From NCBI RefSeq assembly GCF_947179515.1, contig NC_067477.1, positions 132,172,465-132,236,464 on the forward strand: a stretch of DNA of 64,000 nt, given 5' to 3'. Below, one piece after another: positions 34,413-45,742 of the stretch. The notes under the pieces were generated by a model. It saw only the letters and a list, made by a program, of their open reading frames with translations. It had not been told where the DNA came from and did not search any database. The DNA is from Apodemus sylvaticus. Its lineage: Eukaryota > Chordata > Mammalia > Rodentia > Muridae. Positions within the stretch are counted from its first letter, which is position 1. Every line of letters starts with the position of its first letter. A program made the translations under genes and the position numbers.

Positions 34413-34421
34413 CCTATATAC
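34413..34421 (-). promoter_or_regulatory. Zfp36l2: TATA box of Zfp36l2
   Basis: GTATATAGG on the minus strand inside a CpG-rich context. It predicts initiation near 34385-34390, about 250 nt upstream of the ATG. A TATA box within a CpG island is usual for immediate-early genes such as this family. Confidence 0.8.
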
Positions 34422-36532
34422 AGCCCGCGAGCCGCGCGCGGCGGGGCAAAGCGCACCCGGGGAGGGGACTGAACGCTGACCGGCCGGGGTCTCCAGGCAA
34501 CGCCGCCCGCTGGCCCGCGGACGTCAGGCCCCTTCTCGGCCTCTCATTGGTCGCCGCCAATTTTTTCCCCTCGGGGGTGGGGCGGGGCGGGGCAGCCGGG
34601 GCGTCCCGGGCAGCGTGGAGAGTGTGGCCCCCTTGGGTGCTGCTGGGGGGGGGGGGCGAACTCGCTCTTTTTTGCTTCTTGGAGTACAGCGCTGGAAAGC
34701 ACTTTCACGGTCTAGCTGACCCGGACGGAACTACCCGGGACGTGTCTTTCCCGGCCCGATCCTGCTGGGCCTACGGGCGTAGCTTTTATCTCCCATCCTA
34801 GTTTTTACTCTGCGCGCGGGAACTGCAAAACGCAACAATATTGCAGTGGTGCGCGTTGCCAAGTTGCTTGGGACTGGGGCGGGGGTCGCGGCGTCCCATA
34901 GGTGGCAGCTCGGCCCGGCTGCACGTGGAGACTCTGTAAGGGTGGGGGTGGGAGCGGCCAGCCCGGAGGAGCATTGGCGCGTTCCTCCGCCCCTCTCCCC
35001 GCCCAGGCTCAGTAAACAGGACTGCGGCCTGTGGGGCAGGGCTGAGTGTCTGAGGACAAGGCGCTGGCTTTGCTAATCACATCACAAGACCTTGAGCCTG
35101 GGCCAAAGGCGCAGAGTGGCGCGGGGTGTTCGGGGCGGGAAAGCCGACTCCGGGGGACTAGGGGGAAGTCGGGGGGGGGGGGGAGCAGTGTAGACATAGA
35201 GGAAGTCACTTCCTTCACCTTTGTGCCTGCTGGTTGGCCTGGCCTTCCCACCCGTCTCAGGGATGTGCGTGCAGCTGCTAGCCAAGGCTTCCCGCCTGTA
35301 CAGCCTTGGCCTGTCGAATCCTGCCACCTTCCTTCTTGGGCTGTGGGAGGCACCGCATTGAATCTAAGCTTTGTGCTAGCTGCCGGAGGCGGTGGTTGCT
35401 GAACCACCACCCAGGTTGGGGGAAGAGGTCCTCATTCTGTTACCTTTAGAGCAACTCCTACCAGCTTTCCGTAGAAAAGCGTTCCCAAAAGCCCGCCCCC
35501 CCGCCTTTTCTGAGGGGGGCACACCCCTCCATACACCAGCGGCCAGTGAGGGCAGAGCTGCTGGACAGCTTTACTCAGCTGACCTGGTCAGGCCCAGAAC
35601 CCTTTATCCCGACACTGAGTTTATACTGGCTGCCAACGCTGGAGCTGGGCCCATGATTTCACCCAGCTGGCACTCTAGGTTGCCCTGCGTGGAAGGCCCA
35701 GTAGTTGCCAGGGAAGGACGCTTGACCAACTCCATCCTTCCCATGTTGCTTTTCCTGTCTGGTTGCACTCAGTCCAGTGTGTACTTCTGCTGTATCAGTT
35801 AACCTTGAAGGTAAGGAGGTAGATCTGTCACGCAGCGGCTCCTGAGCCCAGTGGATGCTGCACTCAGTGCATGCTGCCCCTGTAGGGAGAGCCCACGGCA
35901 GGGCCGGTGAACTGTAGGGTCCAGGATGTAGTGCTAAGTGTGTACGGCGGTCCATGCTGGAATCCTAGCACGAATCACACACTGCGGCGAATTTTAGGCC
36001 AGCCTAATACCTTAGTGTGAGAGTGATACCACACTCAGGAAAGGACAAAAATCCCTTAACCATCTTAAATATTAAAGCAGACTGGCTCTGGCTGTGGTCT
36101 GAGCAAGGGGCCACCCAAATCTTAGGACCCTCAAGTGTAGTGACTAGGGAAAATGGCTGCTTCATGCCTCCCATTCACGTTGCTCTTGCCCCTAGTACTG
36201 CTGGGCAGCTGTGGTTGAAAGGACCCCAAATGTCAGCATGTAAGCAAGACCCTGTGACTAAAGTTTTCCTGGTTCCTCTCGGGATGCCTCAGGAGAGCAT
36301 GCAGCAGTCATTCCCCTAGCTGCTGCTAGTGGGACTTCAGATACAAACCTGTGGAAACATCCATCCCTCCGGCCCTCCCAGGCTGGCCAGAGTCAGCCAA
36401 GATCCAGATCTGGGGTAATTCCCAGCTAACAGCGAGAACACCCACTGGGCAGACTTGGTAGGATGGACTTGGAGATAACATAAACATGTTCTGGAACATG
36501 CTTTGGTACAGCATGCCTGCTAATGTGAGCTA
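34422..36532. other. Gap between Zfp36l2 promoter and Thada 3' end
   Basis: About 2.1 kb separating two tandem minus-strand genes. The promoter cluster and CpG island shore occupy the left part. No SINE. Open frames on both strands in the GC-rich half (up to 133-136 codons) show no recognisable product. A divergent noncoding transcript from the CpG island is possible but cannot be shown here. Confidence 0.55.
34489..34593 (-). promoter_or_regulatory. Zfp36l2: Proximal promoter cluster: RFX-like, CRE-like, CCAAT, GC boxes
   Basis: On the minus strand: gttgcctggagac (34489-34501), close to an RFX X-box; TGACGTC (34520-34526), CRE-like; CCAAT (34546-34550), NF-Y-like; and a tandem GC-box run (34576-34593). 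All lie within 180 bp upstream of the TATA box. Factor binding is inference from motifs. Confidence 0.55.
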
Positions 36533-36560
36533 GTTTTAATGTTATGTAACTGCTTTTATT
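36533..36560 (-). terminator. Thada: Candidate Thada poly(A) signals
   Basis: Minus-strand AATAAA at 36555-36560, followed 17 nt downstream by ATTAAA at 36533-36538. These are the first good signals I see beyond the Thada stop, and imply a 3'UTR of about 1.8 kb. An earlier non-canonical site cannot be excluded. Confidence 0.5.
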
Positions 36561-36683
36561 TCATTTTAGCTGGGAGGGAAGAGGAAGGTTGGTCCCTGAT
36601 CAGACTTACTCTCCCAAGGTTAGCACCATGTTACAGCACCAGCCCCTCACCAGCTAGATCTTAAAATAGTGTAATAGTGCCTG

Positions 36684-36795
36684 GAATCCTGGCACCCAGG
36701 AGGCAGAGGTAGGAGAATTAACACAAGTTTGAGGACAGCCTGGTGTAAATAACAAACCTGACTTAGAAAATAAAAGCAAAACCCAAAACAAACTA
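36684..36795 (+). mobile_element. B1 SINE, truncated
   Basis: gcctggaatcctggcaccca and gtttgaggacagcctggtgt, then an A-rich tail. It lies antisense within the predicted Thada 3'UTR. Confidence 0.7.
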
Positions 36796-37128
36796 AAAAA
36801 TTAGGTTTTCATTAGCTGCGCCGAAACCTAACAAGGTAATTACTACAGGGCCACACAAACCACAGGGTGCCGAGTGTTTGTAGGATCACCTAGGGGATTT
36901 CTGTTCCTCATGAACAGGACCAACAGACGGACGGACACAGCTCCTGCCCTCCCTCTTCCTGTGTACAGTTCTCTACTCCAGCATAGCTGGGGTTTTGTGG
37001 TGCTTGGTGGTTTTCTTCTCAGAGACCAATTACATGTGAAATGTCATCTTCTCTGCAATGCCTCTCTGACCTGCATTCAGTCCCCTTTCCTATGATTCTA
37101 AGTGAGTACTCATCTGAGAAGTATCTGA

Positions 37129-37190
37129 ACACACACACACACATACACACATATATATATGTATATATATTATATATGTATGTATATATG
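37129..37190. repeat. (CA)n(TA)n microsatellite
   Basis: CA dinucleotides passing into AT/GTAT repeats. Confidence 0.92.
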
Positions 37191-37344
37191 CCCTACAAGT
37201 TCCTAACTATGGCTGGCATGGTCTTTGTGGATAACTAGGGATGTGGATCACTACAGCAACAAATCCAAGCCGTGAACTTGAAGGCAAGTGTCTGTGGGTG
37301 TCACATACTCTGGAAGTACAAGGTAGTGGTGAGAAGCTGGGCCC

Positions 37345-37440
37345 CGTGATGCAGCTCAGTAGATAAAGGTGCTTGCTCTGCAAGCCTGAGCCTGGGTCGG
37401 CTCTGGAGTCCATGTAAAGGTGGGAGGAGAGAGCTGACTA
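37345..37440 (+). mobile_element. ID/B4-like SINE fragment
   Basis: gatgcagctcagtagataaa and gcttgctctgcaagcctgag resemble the tRNA-derived ID head. Confidence 0.6.
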
Positions 37441-38024
37441 TAAAGTTGTCCCTCCACTTCCTCAGACATTCATGCTGGGGCATGGCTGGCCGCCTATCAA
37501 GCACAGGTGCTGATAATAGTTTAAAAAGGAGCTACACCAGCAGCATAATGTGTGCAAGAGCGCCACCTGCTGGTGTCCGGGGATGCCAGTTGGGCTAGGC
37601 CTGAAGTGACAGAAACCCTTAAGTGGGTAAATGTGTTTTTAGCACCTGAAGTAAATGCCTTTGTTGTTTCCACCAATCTCAGGACAGTAGATAGTGGAGG
37701 GACAGAATGAATTAAGCATTTGCTCAGGCCTCCCTCTGCCCCAGTCTCCTTCAAACAGCTGAAGCAGTGATGGGTGACAACCAGGTCTCCTAGCCTTTGC
37801 AGGCCTTCCTGGGAAGACAGCAGGATTCTTAGTATTGGCCACTGAAGGACTTGGACAGGGAGATAATAAAACACAAGTATTTGCATGTTGTGGATTCTTA
37901 ATTTTCCCAGAATCAAACACTTGGAACATATTTCTCCTTTACTAAAATGTAATAAAAGTTTAGAAATATGACCAAATAGGTATTTGTTAAGTAATCCAGC
38001 ATCTACACGCAGCTCAAACAAGAT

Positions 38025-38051
38025 CACACACACACACACACACACACACAA
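38025..38051. repeat. (CA)n microsatellite
   Basis: About 13 CA dinucleotides within the predicted Thada 3'UTR. Confidence 0.95.
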
Positions 38052-38368
38052 ACCACACATGCGGGCACTAAAACTCAATTCAATGTAGCCAGTGTGTGGG
38101 AAATAGGCCCTGGCTTTGGGATGGCAAAGGCTGCTTCAGGCCTACAGGTGGCCTGCACCTGGAGCCAGGTAACTCTTCAGAGCAGCAGCCTCACTCCCTA
38201 GGTAGCTGCGGTTAACTGGGCTGCCTTGACCGAGTGCTGAAGACAAGGTCCTCTGTAGGAAGGGAAAGAGGCTGAGACTCCAAGAAGTGGGGAGGCAACA
38301 GAGGAAGAATTTCAACTGCTGTCCACCATGTGCCTTAGGCCTGAGTTAAGGGCCCCAGCTTCCTTTCT

Positions 38369-39893
38369 TCAACATGCTGCTTCTGTTCTTGGGGCTGTTG
38401 CTTGTCTCCACTCCTTAGGACAGTCTTCGGCTCTGAGAACCTCCTTTCCTTCCAGGCAGGCCAACAGCCTCAGGACAGCTGAAGTCCTTGCCTCCTGAAT
38501 GCGCAGCCTTGTGTATTCCACTGACTTCAAAAATTCAGCGGAGAGTGGAAGTTCTCTAAAGAGCTGAGAGACGAGGTGACGCTGCTCTGATGCTATCCTT
38601 TTCAAGTGACAGAGCTTCTGGGAGTGAGGGGACTGCCAGCCGGATTGACAGAGGAGATGGAAGAGTTGTTGGCACAGGTATTTCACGAAGGTCAGAGTCT
38701 CAGCCCAGAAGTTGACTTCAGATTTTTCAAATATGTGCTCTTCTTCCCCCTACATCAAGTGACAGACAGCCAAAGTAAGCTTCCTGGGGTCCTGTGGAGC
38801 CAGGTGCAGCACTAGATGTGGGAGCTGCGTCTACTCCTGACAGGGCCCACTTGGGCCCGTCATCGCCCAAGCCCCAGCACTGGCAGCTCTGAAGGTCACC
38901 TTCTACTTTCACTTGGTGCCTCTCTACCAGGGAGGAGCATTTTCCTCCCAGCTGCAAGGTGACCTGTGATAAATGTGGGAAGTAGTTCCCAGCCACGATG
39001 CCTGGGGACGGGTGGTGTGGACGTGGGTCTTAGATTTTAAGGTGTGCTGAGAAAACTCAGAGGAGGTGCAAAGGAAGACTCAGCAGCAGAGCAAAGAGAT
39101 CCTGGGACATGTGTGACAGCAGCCTTTAGAGGCCAATTTCTAGAATGTCATGGGTGTTCAGGTCATTTCATCACAAACCCTGTGTTACATCTTCCCATTC
39201 CTTACACACAGCCTGGGGGTTGAAGAGCTGCTATACTGACTCTTGGTCTGCAGGATGCTGGACTAGCTAGCAGTCAGCTGTGGGCACAGACTGCTGTTTT
39301 CCCAGTGCCTGGGTTGCCTCTGCTGGTCTTTAGTTTCCAGATATGTCTGACTGATCCCTACCTCGAAGAGAGGTTGAGTACCATGTTCTCTAGAAGGACC
39401 CTAATTCTTGGGAAATGCATAGACTCAGAGCTGTAAGAACCCTTGCCCAGGCTAAGATCAACTCAGAAGCATTTTTCATAATTTTATTCTCAATATTTAT
39501 GGTGCATTTTTCAAAGTGCCCTTCCTGACTTGTCTGAACCTTGCCATCAGAACCTGCAAAGTCTTGTGAGCCTCCTCACCCAGGAGGTCTTCCCCAGTCA
39601 GTCTCTACTCTGCATCAGAGCAGCTAGAGGCACACTTTACTATCTAGAAACTCCTCGGGCCCTCAGGGCGCCACCACGGGGGCTAGGACATTCTGTCTGC
39701 CCCAGTTCCCTAAGTAACTGGGTTACCTGATGTGGGCTCTGCACAAGGCCCTCAAGGTCGTCACCTTCCAGTAGCCATCCCAGGAGAATGGGCAGTCCTG
39801 GCCCCAGCTGGTCCCACTGCCGGAGCAAGTCGCACACGACGGCTAAGGCCAGCGTCAGAGCAATAGAGGCATCCACCTGACAGAAGGCAAATT
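38369..39893 (-). CDS. Thada: THADA C-terminus (last two coding exons, partial gene)
   Basis: Penultimate exon 39893-39727 (167 nt) follows a ctctacag acceptor and ends CATCAG before GTAACC; last coding exon 38749-38369 follows a gatgtag acceptor and ends in TGA. They join in phase 0 and give about 181 C-terminal residues, including VDASIALTLALAVVCDLL and FWAETLTFVKYLC, ending PRTEAAC. Leu-rich helices fit the ARM/HEAT-type solenoid of THADA; identity rests on recognised C-terminal sequence and on THADA being the known neighbour of ZFP36L2 in mammals. THADA (about 1,950 residues) is the homologue of yeast Trm732, partner of FTSJ1/Trm7 in 2'-O-methylation of tRNA position 32. The first exon begins mid-codon (phase 1), so further exons lie upstream (higher coordinates). 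Confidence 0.88.
38750..39726 (-). other. Thada: Thada last intron
   Basis: 977-bp intron bounded by GTAACC donor and gatgtag acceptor on the minus strand, phase 0 on both sides. No repeat recognised in it. Confidence 0.8.
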
Positions 39894-40359
39894 CTGTAGA
39901 GACAGGAAGGAGGCAGTCAGTGACTGTAGCTCAGAGCCAGCCCTAAGAAGGATGGAGGAGTCTGGGAACCTAAAGGGTCTTGGCTAAAACCTCTGTCACA
40001 CACCAGGGGAGGCAGTGGTGGTGGAACTGGTCATGGAAGGCTCTTAATCCCATCCTGGGTCCTTCTTTCTACGATGAAATTTCTAGACTGAGCCCTTACC
40101 TTGAACCCCGCCACCCTATCCTATAGAGCAGCAGCACCTGTAGGACTAGACATCTCTCTTAGCCTCTCCAGCACAAGGGGAAAGCAAGGGAGCTCTGTCA
40201 TCTCAGAGCAGAGTGACACCACCCTTTACCTCATCTGTTTGATGTGACCCTGATCCAAGCATTACTGAGACAATCAATAGAGATGGTGGCTATCTATACA
40301 TGCTATCATTCAAATTTCATATGTAAAAATACTTTTTCCCTTTCAACTCCCCACCTCCC

Positions 40360-40490
40360 CAGATACAGGGTCTCATGTAGCTTCACACTGGATCTTGTCA
40401 AGGATGACCATGATTTCCGGTTCTCTTGCTTCTCCTCATGGACACAGGTATTACATGTGCCACCATGCTTGGTCTGGAGCCAAGGATCAC
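40360..40490 (-). mobile_element. Old B1-like fragment
   Basis: gatacagggtctcatgtagc start and ttacatgtgccaccatgctt end. An ID-like remnant (about 40670-40722) follows and may belong to the same B4-type copy. Confidence 0.5.
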
Positions 40491-41186
40491 CTTGAACGTT
40501 TGATATCCTCTGCTTTTGCCTACCAAGTACTGGGACTGTCAGCACCATGTCCGTGCAGTTTTACGCAGCCCTCGGGGAAGCACTCTAGGCGAGCAGTCCA
40601 CCAGCTGAGACACCCAGCTCACAGGTCTCACGGCTGTGCGCAGGCAGGGTGCACTGGGGGCTGGCCCTCATTTGTATGTGTCAGGCGAGTTCTCTGCCAC
40701 TGAGCTGTACCTTAGCCTAGGGTTTTGCTGGCATTTTGCTGCTGCTGTATGGAGAGTGAATTCCTTCTTTCTCCTCTGCCTTCCTGGCTCTCTGAGGGTG
40801 AAGTGCTAAAAGAACAAGGACACAGAGAGGAAGTAGGTATCTAGAGGGGCGCTGCTTACTTGGCTGCCTGGCCGAGCAGGGTTGGGTGTTGACACTTTTA
40901 CCATTGGTTTAACTTCTCACCTCAGCTAGAGGGAGCCTGAGCCTCAAGACTTAAGGTTTTCAACTCAGAGTGGATCCAGAGCCCCTGCACTAGTGCCTCC
41001 GTTTAATGAGGTACTGCTACGGAACCCTCCTATCTCCCAAATCCACAGGTCAGCTCAGCCCAGAGAAGGTCCCTGGCCATCAACCAGTTGAACCTGCCCT
41101 GTACACTCAGGAAAGAGCCAGTCCCCAGGTGTGAGCTGGGTGTATGGAAGGTCTGTGGTACTTCTAGCCTAGCTGAAGGGAGCTCT

Positions 41187-41256
41187 GCTTTTTTTAGTGG
41201 TGCTAGGGCCTTATGCATGCCAGCCAAGTCCTGCATCACTAAGCCACATCCTCAGC
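41187..41256 (-). mobile_element. ID SINE
   Basis: Read on the minus strand: ggggctgaggatgtggctta head, aaggccctagcacc end, then an A-rich tail. This is the BC1-related ID form. Confidence 0.75.
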
Positions 41257-41670
41257 CCCCAGCATCTAAAGACTGGGTGTTACTGATTCTGCCTCACACA
41301 TGCGGATATCAGAGCTGAAGCCACTACTGTACAGTCACAGAACTCCAAGTGGCTCTAAGGAAACAGAATTGCCAAATTCCATGTTAATCTGAAGCAAAGA
41401 CTAGGAGATCAGCAGGACCGTGCAGAAGCATGATTTTCTTGTTTTGTTTTTGTTTAAATGGTGAGATAAGAGGTTAGTGACTGCCCAGCATGGTCAGCAC
41501 TGCTTGGCGCAGCGACAGAGCAAGGCTGATCCCTCCACTCTCAGAGCCTCGACTGCCTGTCCTGCACATGCCAGCCAGCCTGGGAGCAGGCATCAGACTA
41601 CCCTGGCCATAGTACAGCGCTAAATGTGGCTTGGAGAAGACTGCCCCTTCCCTGCAGGACAGCACCACAA

Positions 41671-41736
41671 GAGAGGGAGAGGGAGAGGGAGAGGGAGAGG
41701 GAGAGGGAGAGGGAGAGGGAGAGGGAGAGGGAGAGA
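41671..41736. repeat. (GGGAGA)n microsatellite, about 11 copies
   Basis: Near-perfect GGGAGA repeats. The + strand offers many G3 runs spaced by three bases, the pattern that can form G-quadruplexes. It lies in a Thada intron, with G on the template strand. Confidence 0.95.
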
Positions 41737-41985
41737 AGTCTGAAGTCTGCGGAGGTGAAGGGCATACTGGACTGTTAAAAAGGCATGAATGTAACCCTGT
41801 ATTATGGGATCAGCATTAGGTCAGCTGATCTTGAGATTTCAGAAAAATGTACCCTCTGCTTGACTTTTCCTGTTTCCCCCTCTTCCTCCTCCTCCTCCCC
41901 ACCATCCCATCCTTTCCCCTACCCCTTGATCTTAAGACAAGGACTGAAAACCACAGAAAAGATAAACTTGTCCCCCCCCCCAGGT

Positions 41986-42103
41986 ATGGAGGTACATACT
42001 TTAATCACAGCATTCTGGAGGCAGAGCTCTAGAATTCAAGGCCAGCCTAGTCTACATAATAAGTCCAGGCTATCCAGGGCTACATACCATTAAACAAAAT
42101 TCT
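41986..42103 (+). mobile_element. B1 SINE, diverged
   Basis: ggtatggaggtacatacttt start and caaggccagcctagtctaca middle. Confidence 0.8.
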
Positions 42104-42758
42104 CTTACCAGTAAAATCAATGTCTGTAGTTCAGATGACACATCTGTTGGGTCCTAATAAAGAACACATGGGTGTGACCAGAAAGGACAGGCTGTTACAC
42201 TGACAGCAAAATGGCTTCCCTCTGTACCATGAGTCATCCTTAGGAGGTAGTAGGAGAATGACAGGTACATAAAGAATGTGTGTGGGGTGGCTGGACATGA
42301 ACCTAGAGAGGATCACAGCCACCAGGGTGGATGCCAGGAAGGCAGGATGCTGGCATTAGATGGTGTGGGTGTCCTGCTCCAAGGGCCAGGTGCAGCCCAC
42401 ACGTCCCTAGCTGAGTATTTGGCCCTGGGTTAAACCTGGGCAGAGTCGGCTCTCTGCTGGCCAGTCGGCCTAGAGGGAGGCGAGGGCAGAACATGGGGCC
42501 TCTCCACCTCGCTTGCTCCCTCTCAGGCTGGCAAGGCCACCAAGGAGACAAGGAAGCCAGCGGTCAAGCAGCGAGTGTGGTCAGGAGTCTGCTGTGAACC
42601 CAGCGTACTCAAGGGATCCTGAAAACCAGGAACAAAAGCTAAGGAGTCAATCCACAAACTCCTTTTTTCCATTTCAAAATTTACCACAAAAGTATGGGGA
42701 TCAAGACACTGTGCGAAAAGAGAGATGAAGAGAGGGAAAGAGAGGAAGAGGGAGGGAT

Positions 42759-42828
<70 letters not shown>
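42759..42828. repeat. (CA)n(GA)n microsatellite
   Basis: About 30 bp of CA followed by about 40 bp of GA, uninterrupted. Confidence 0.96.
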
Positions 42829-42829
<1 letters not shown>

Positions 42830-43579
42830 ACAGACACATGCAGGGACTTGCAGAGCCAGAGGAGGGCACTGGATGTCCTGGAGCCGCAGTGCCAGGGTTG
42901 TGAACTGCCGAGGAAATGCTGTCTAGACTGAGGGTGACTTTCTTTCTCCCCCTCCCGAGAGGTTCACCGAGAGCTGCTCAGTGACGAGGGCTCAGTTTGC
43001 TCTTTCTGGAGCTCTGGAGAACCTTGTTTGATGCATCTGTGGGGACTTGTATCAGCTTTCGGGGACTGGTCAGAGTGCTGGGGGCACATTAACTACCTCT
43101 CTCTCTATTCCCATCACCCATCAATCTAAGTGATTTCCTGCTCACAACTGTGTACTGAGCAGCTGCTGAGTGAGGAACTGAGACATGAGGACAAACCCTG
43201 TCTTTCTCAGAGGGTGAATGAATGGCTTAGTCTGAGGAAAGTGACACATGAGTTTGGTGTCTGGGGAGGAGGGGTGGCCATGCCTCACGGCAGGGAGCTG
43301 TGTACCCACCCTACTTCTTGCTCCCTTACTACTATTCACAGGAGTGTTTTCTTGCCTTGTCTGTATGGACATCTGACTCCCTCTGATGAGAAACCGCAGG
43401 CTCCATGTCAGCCTCACCGTGACAGATGTGGGCACCGAGCCCTCTTCTCACCCCCTCCCCTCCCCTCTGTCTGACCTGCCTCAGGACCCTCAGTGATCAC
43501 CAATGACAAAGGGGACTGATCCATGCGGAACCCTGTGGCTCTCAACTCTCCTGAGCTGTCCCTTCAACAGTCCTAGGGG

Positions 43580-43660
43580 AGGGCTGGACATGTAGCCCCA
43601 TGGGAGATGCTTTTCCTGCACTGAAGGAGGGCCTGGGTTCAACCCTTAGGACTTCAGAAA
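43580..43660 (+). mobile_element. ID-like SINE
   Basis: gggctggacatgtagcccca head and ctgggttcaaccctta, a B-box-like segment. Confidence 0.6.
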
Positions 43661-45064
43661 GCAACTTTATATATCTATGTCTCTCTATTTAGATACGGAT
43701 AGATAATATATATGGAGAGAAAACATGTTTGTGTGTACTGGGTCTCTAACAGATACCAGCCATTACTACTGGATTACAGTCTTGCATAGACAGTCTGCTT
43801 GTTTTGCTTGTGTCTCTAATAGGAAAACTCCTATTAGAGTGTGAGAAGGAGGGCGACGGCAGTGTGGTTACCATTTTACACGCCGGCTGTTGGCATTTGC
43901 AGTACATAGGTCAGGGCTGCACAGGCAGCGGGTAACAGGTAGTCCGCCTCTGCAGCTCGAGCTCTGGATCGCCTTTGCTGAGCTGCCTCCGACCAGTCCG
44001 TGCTTTGCTGCTTGTCCTTGAATTTGGGTTTTGCCTTTTGCCCTGCTTGATGTCTGGGATCTTGATCTCTATGACCCCATAACCCAGATCTCCTAGCCAC
44101 TGAGCTTCCAGTTGGATCCATTCACTGGGAAACAGACCCTGACTGTTGGGGGGAGGAGGAGGAGAAGCTGGGAGTACCTCTTGCCTGAGCCTTCTCTCCA
44201 TGACTCATCAAGGCTAAGCAAGGCTAGCCACTGGTTCTGTCTGCCCCATGCAGCTCTTCCTTGCTCCAGCTTCCATTTGGAGGACGGCCATCTTTCCACT
44301 GCTGCTTGCTTCCCTCCTGCTTCCCTTCACCTGTGAGCTCCCTCTGGGGAGGAGAGCTGCCTGTCAGTTAGAAGGTGTGGTGCTGGCATGTGATTGGGTC
44401 AGAGGGTTAGGGATAAGGCACATGCAGCCACCATCAGTTTCAGCCAGGACCCATAGTAAGACCTCAACCCTACCCACAATCTCATACAACACTTTTACTA
44501 AGGTTTATCTTAGTATAGCAAATGGACAGACAAACTGTCTTGAGGTCCCCAGTAATGACAGGTTGGGTCTCCATCTCTGGCAGATATGGAGAGGTTTACC
44601 CCTTTTCTAGAAGGCACCCCTTAGGACATGCCATTTATATCCTTTGGAGAGGGGGCAATAGGTCATAAGCGGCCATTTCCCCTGAACAGCTGTCTGTAAG
44701 AGTTATTTCTGCCCAGCAGTGGAAATGTGTTTCCAAGTCTGAAGACATCTCTCACTGCCATCATTGTGACATTTAAAAAATACTTGGTGCAAAAACCTTT
44801 CAAATATTACACTTTTGATTTTGCTTCATTTTCTACCTGATTTTTTTTTTTTTAATGACATGAATGGCCTAGGCTCCCTAAAGCTCTCGCAGTCCCTTTT
44901 TCCAGCATGGCCTGCACAGGTGTGCTGACCTGGCATTGCATATTTGACTGCGATGCAGCCCAGAAGGCATGGGTTTGTTTTTAATCTGTAACAGAAAGCA
45001 ACTGCCCTAGCAACCCCTTCCCCCTTTTTTCTTACTGTTTTGTTTGTTTGTTTGTTTTTTGTTT

Positions 45065-45205
45065 GTTTGATTTTAAAGACAGGATCTCACTATAGCCTAG
45101 GCTGGCCTCAAATCTATTACATAGATAAAAATGGCCTCAGACTCATGATTTTTCTGTCTCCATCTCTATAGTGTTGGGATTACAGGGGTGCTTATAATGT
45201 CTGGT
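45065..45205 (-). mobile_element. Old B1 SINE
   Basis: ttaaagacaggatctcacta start and gtgttgggattacaggggtg end. Confidence 0.75.
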
Positions 45206-45239
45206 TCCTTTAATTTCATTTTAAAGAATGGATTATTTT

Positions 45240-45515
45240 AAAAATGGCTTTTAAAAAGATTTACTCTTATTATTTACATATAAGTGTGTGAATGTGTATA
45301 TGTGTAAGTAAGTGTGAGTGTGTTAGTGTGTGTGTGTGTGTGTGTCCGTATGTATGCTTTCAGGTGCCCTTGGTGCCCAGAGCTGGGTGTTGGATCTCCT
45401 GGAATTTAAGTTGTATGCAGTTAACTATGAGAGGCCCAGCATATTGGGATCAGAACTCCAGTCCTCTGGAAAAGCTGCGCGTGCTTTTAACCTCTGAGTC
45501 ACTTCTCTAGCTAGC
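45240..45515 (-). mobile_element. B3-type SINE with internal (TG)n
   Basis: aaaaagatttactcttatta start, internal (TG)n at 45326-45345, then cagaactccagtcctctgga and ttaacctctgagtcacttct, the reverse-complement head. Confidence 0.85.
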
Positions 45516-45639
45516 TTCCTGAAAACCCTTTATATGTTGAAATAACAATAAAGAAGACAAATTCATTTCAAACATCTGAGTCAGTGCATTTCCCCTTCAA
45601 TTTACTTATTTACTTATTTATTTATTCTTGTTTAATTTT

Positions 45640-45742
45640 ATCCTTTATTTTTGAGACAGGATTTCACTGTGTTGCCCTGTGTGTCCAATAGGATGGCCCT
45701 GAACTCACAGCGATCGACCCGCCTCTGCCTCCAGAGTGCCTT
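45640..45742 (-). mobile_element. B1 SINE fragment
   Basis: tttttgagacaggatttcac start and gccctgaactcacagcgatc, ending cgcctctgcctccagagtgc. Confidence 0.78.

Larger units (their letters stand above)
32150..35200. other. Zfp36l2: CpG island covering Zfp36l2 coding exons, promoter and upstream
   Basis: Dense CpG and high GC from the 3' end of the coding sequence through the promoter, thinning beyond about 35.2 kb. Includes G12 (34645-34656) and G13 (35171-35183) homopolymers. Boundaries are judged by eye. Confidence 0.75.
36540..38368 (-). other. Thada: Thada 3'UTR (predicted)
   Basis: Sequence between the stop codon and the candidate poly(A) signals. It contains a B1, an ID-like fragment, a (CA)n(TA)n block and a (CA)n block. 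The extent depends on the poly(A) call. Confidence 0.45.

Noticed and set aside
37129..37190. TATA-like run near the Thada 3' end
   Set aside because: It is a (CA)n(TA)n microsatellite, not a promoter.
38727..38996. 89-codon minus frame overlapping the last Thada exon boundary
   Set aside because: It reads through the intron in a frame different from the coding exon. The spliced phase fits only the exon call given.
43876..44201. Two overlapping minus-strand frames in Thada intronic DNA
   Set aside because: Neither resembles a known protein, and the possible donor next to them is weak. A decayed processed pseudogene is possible but I cannot identify a parent.
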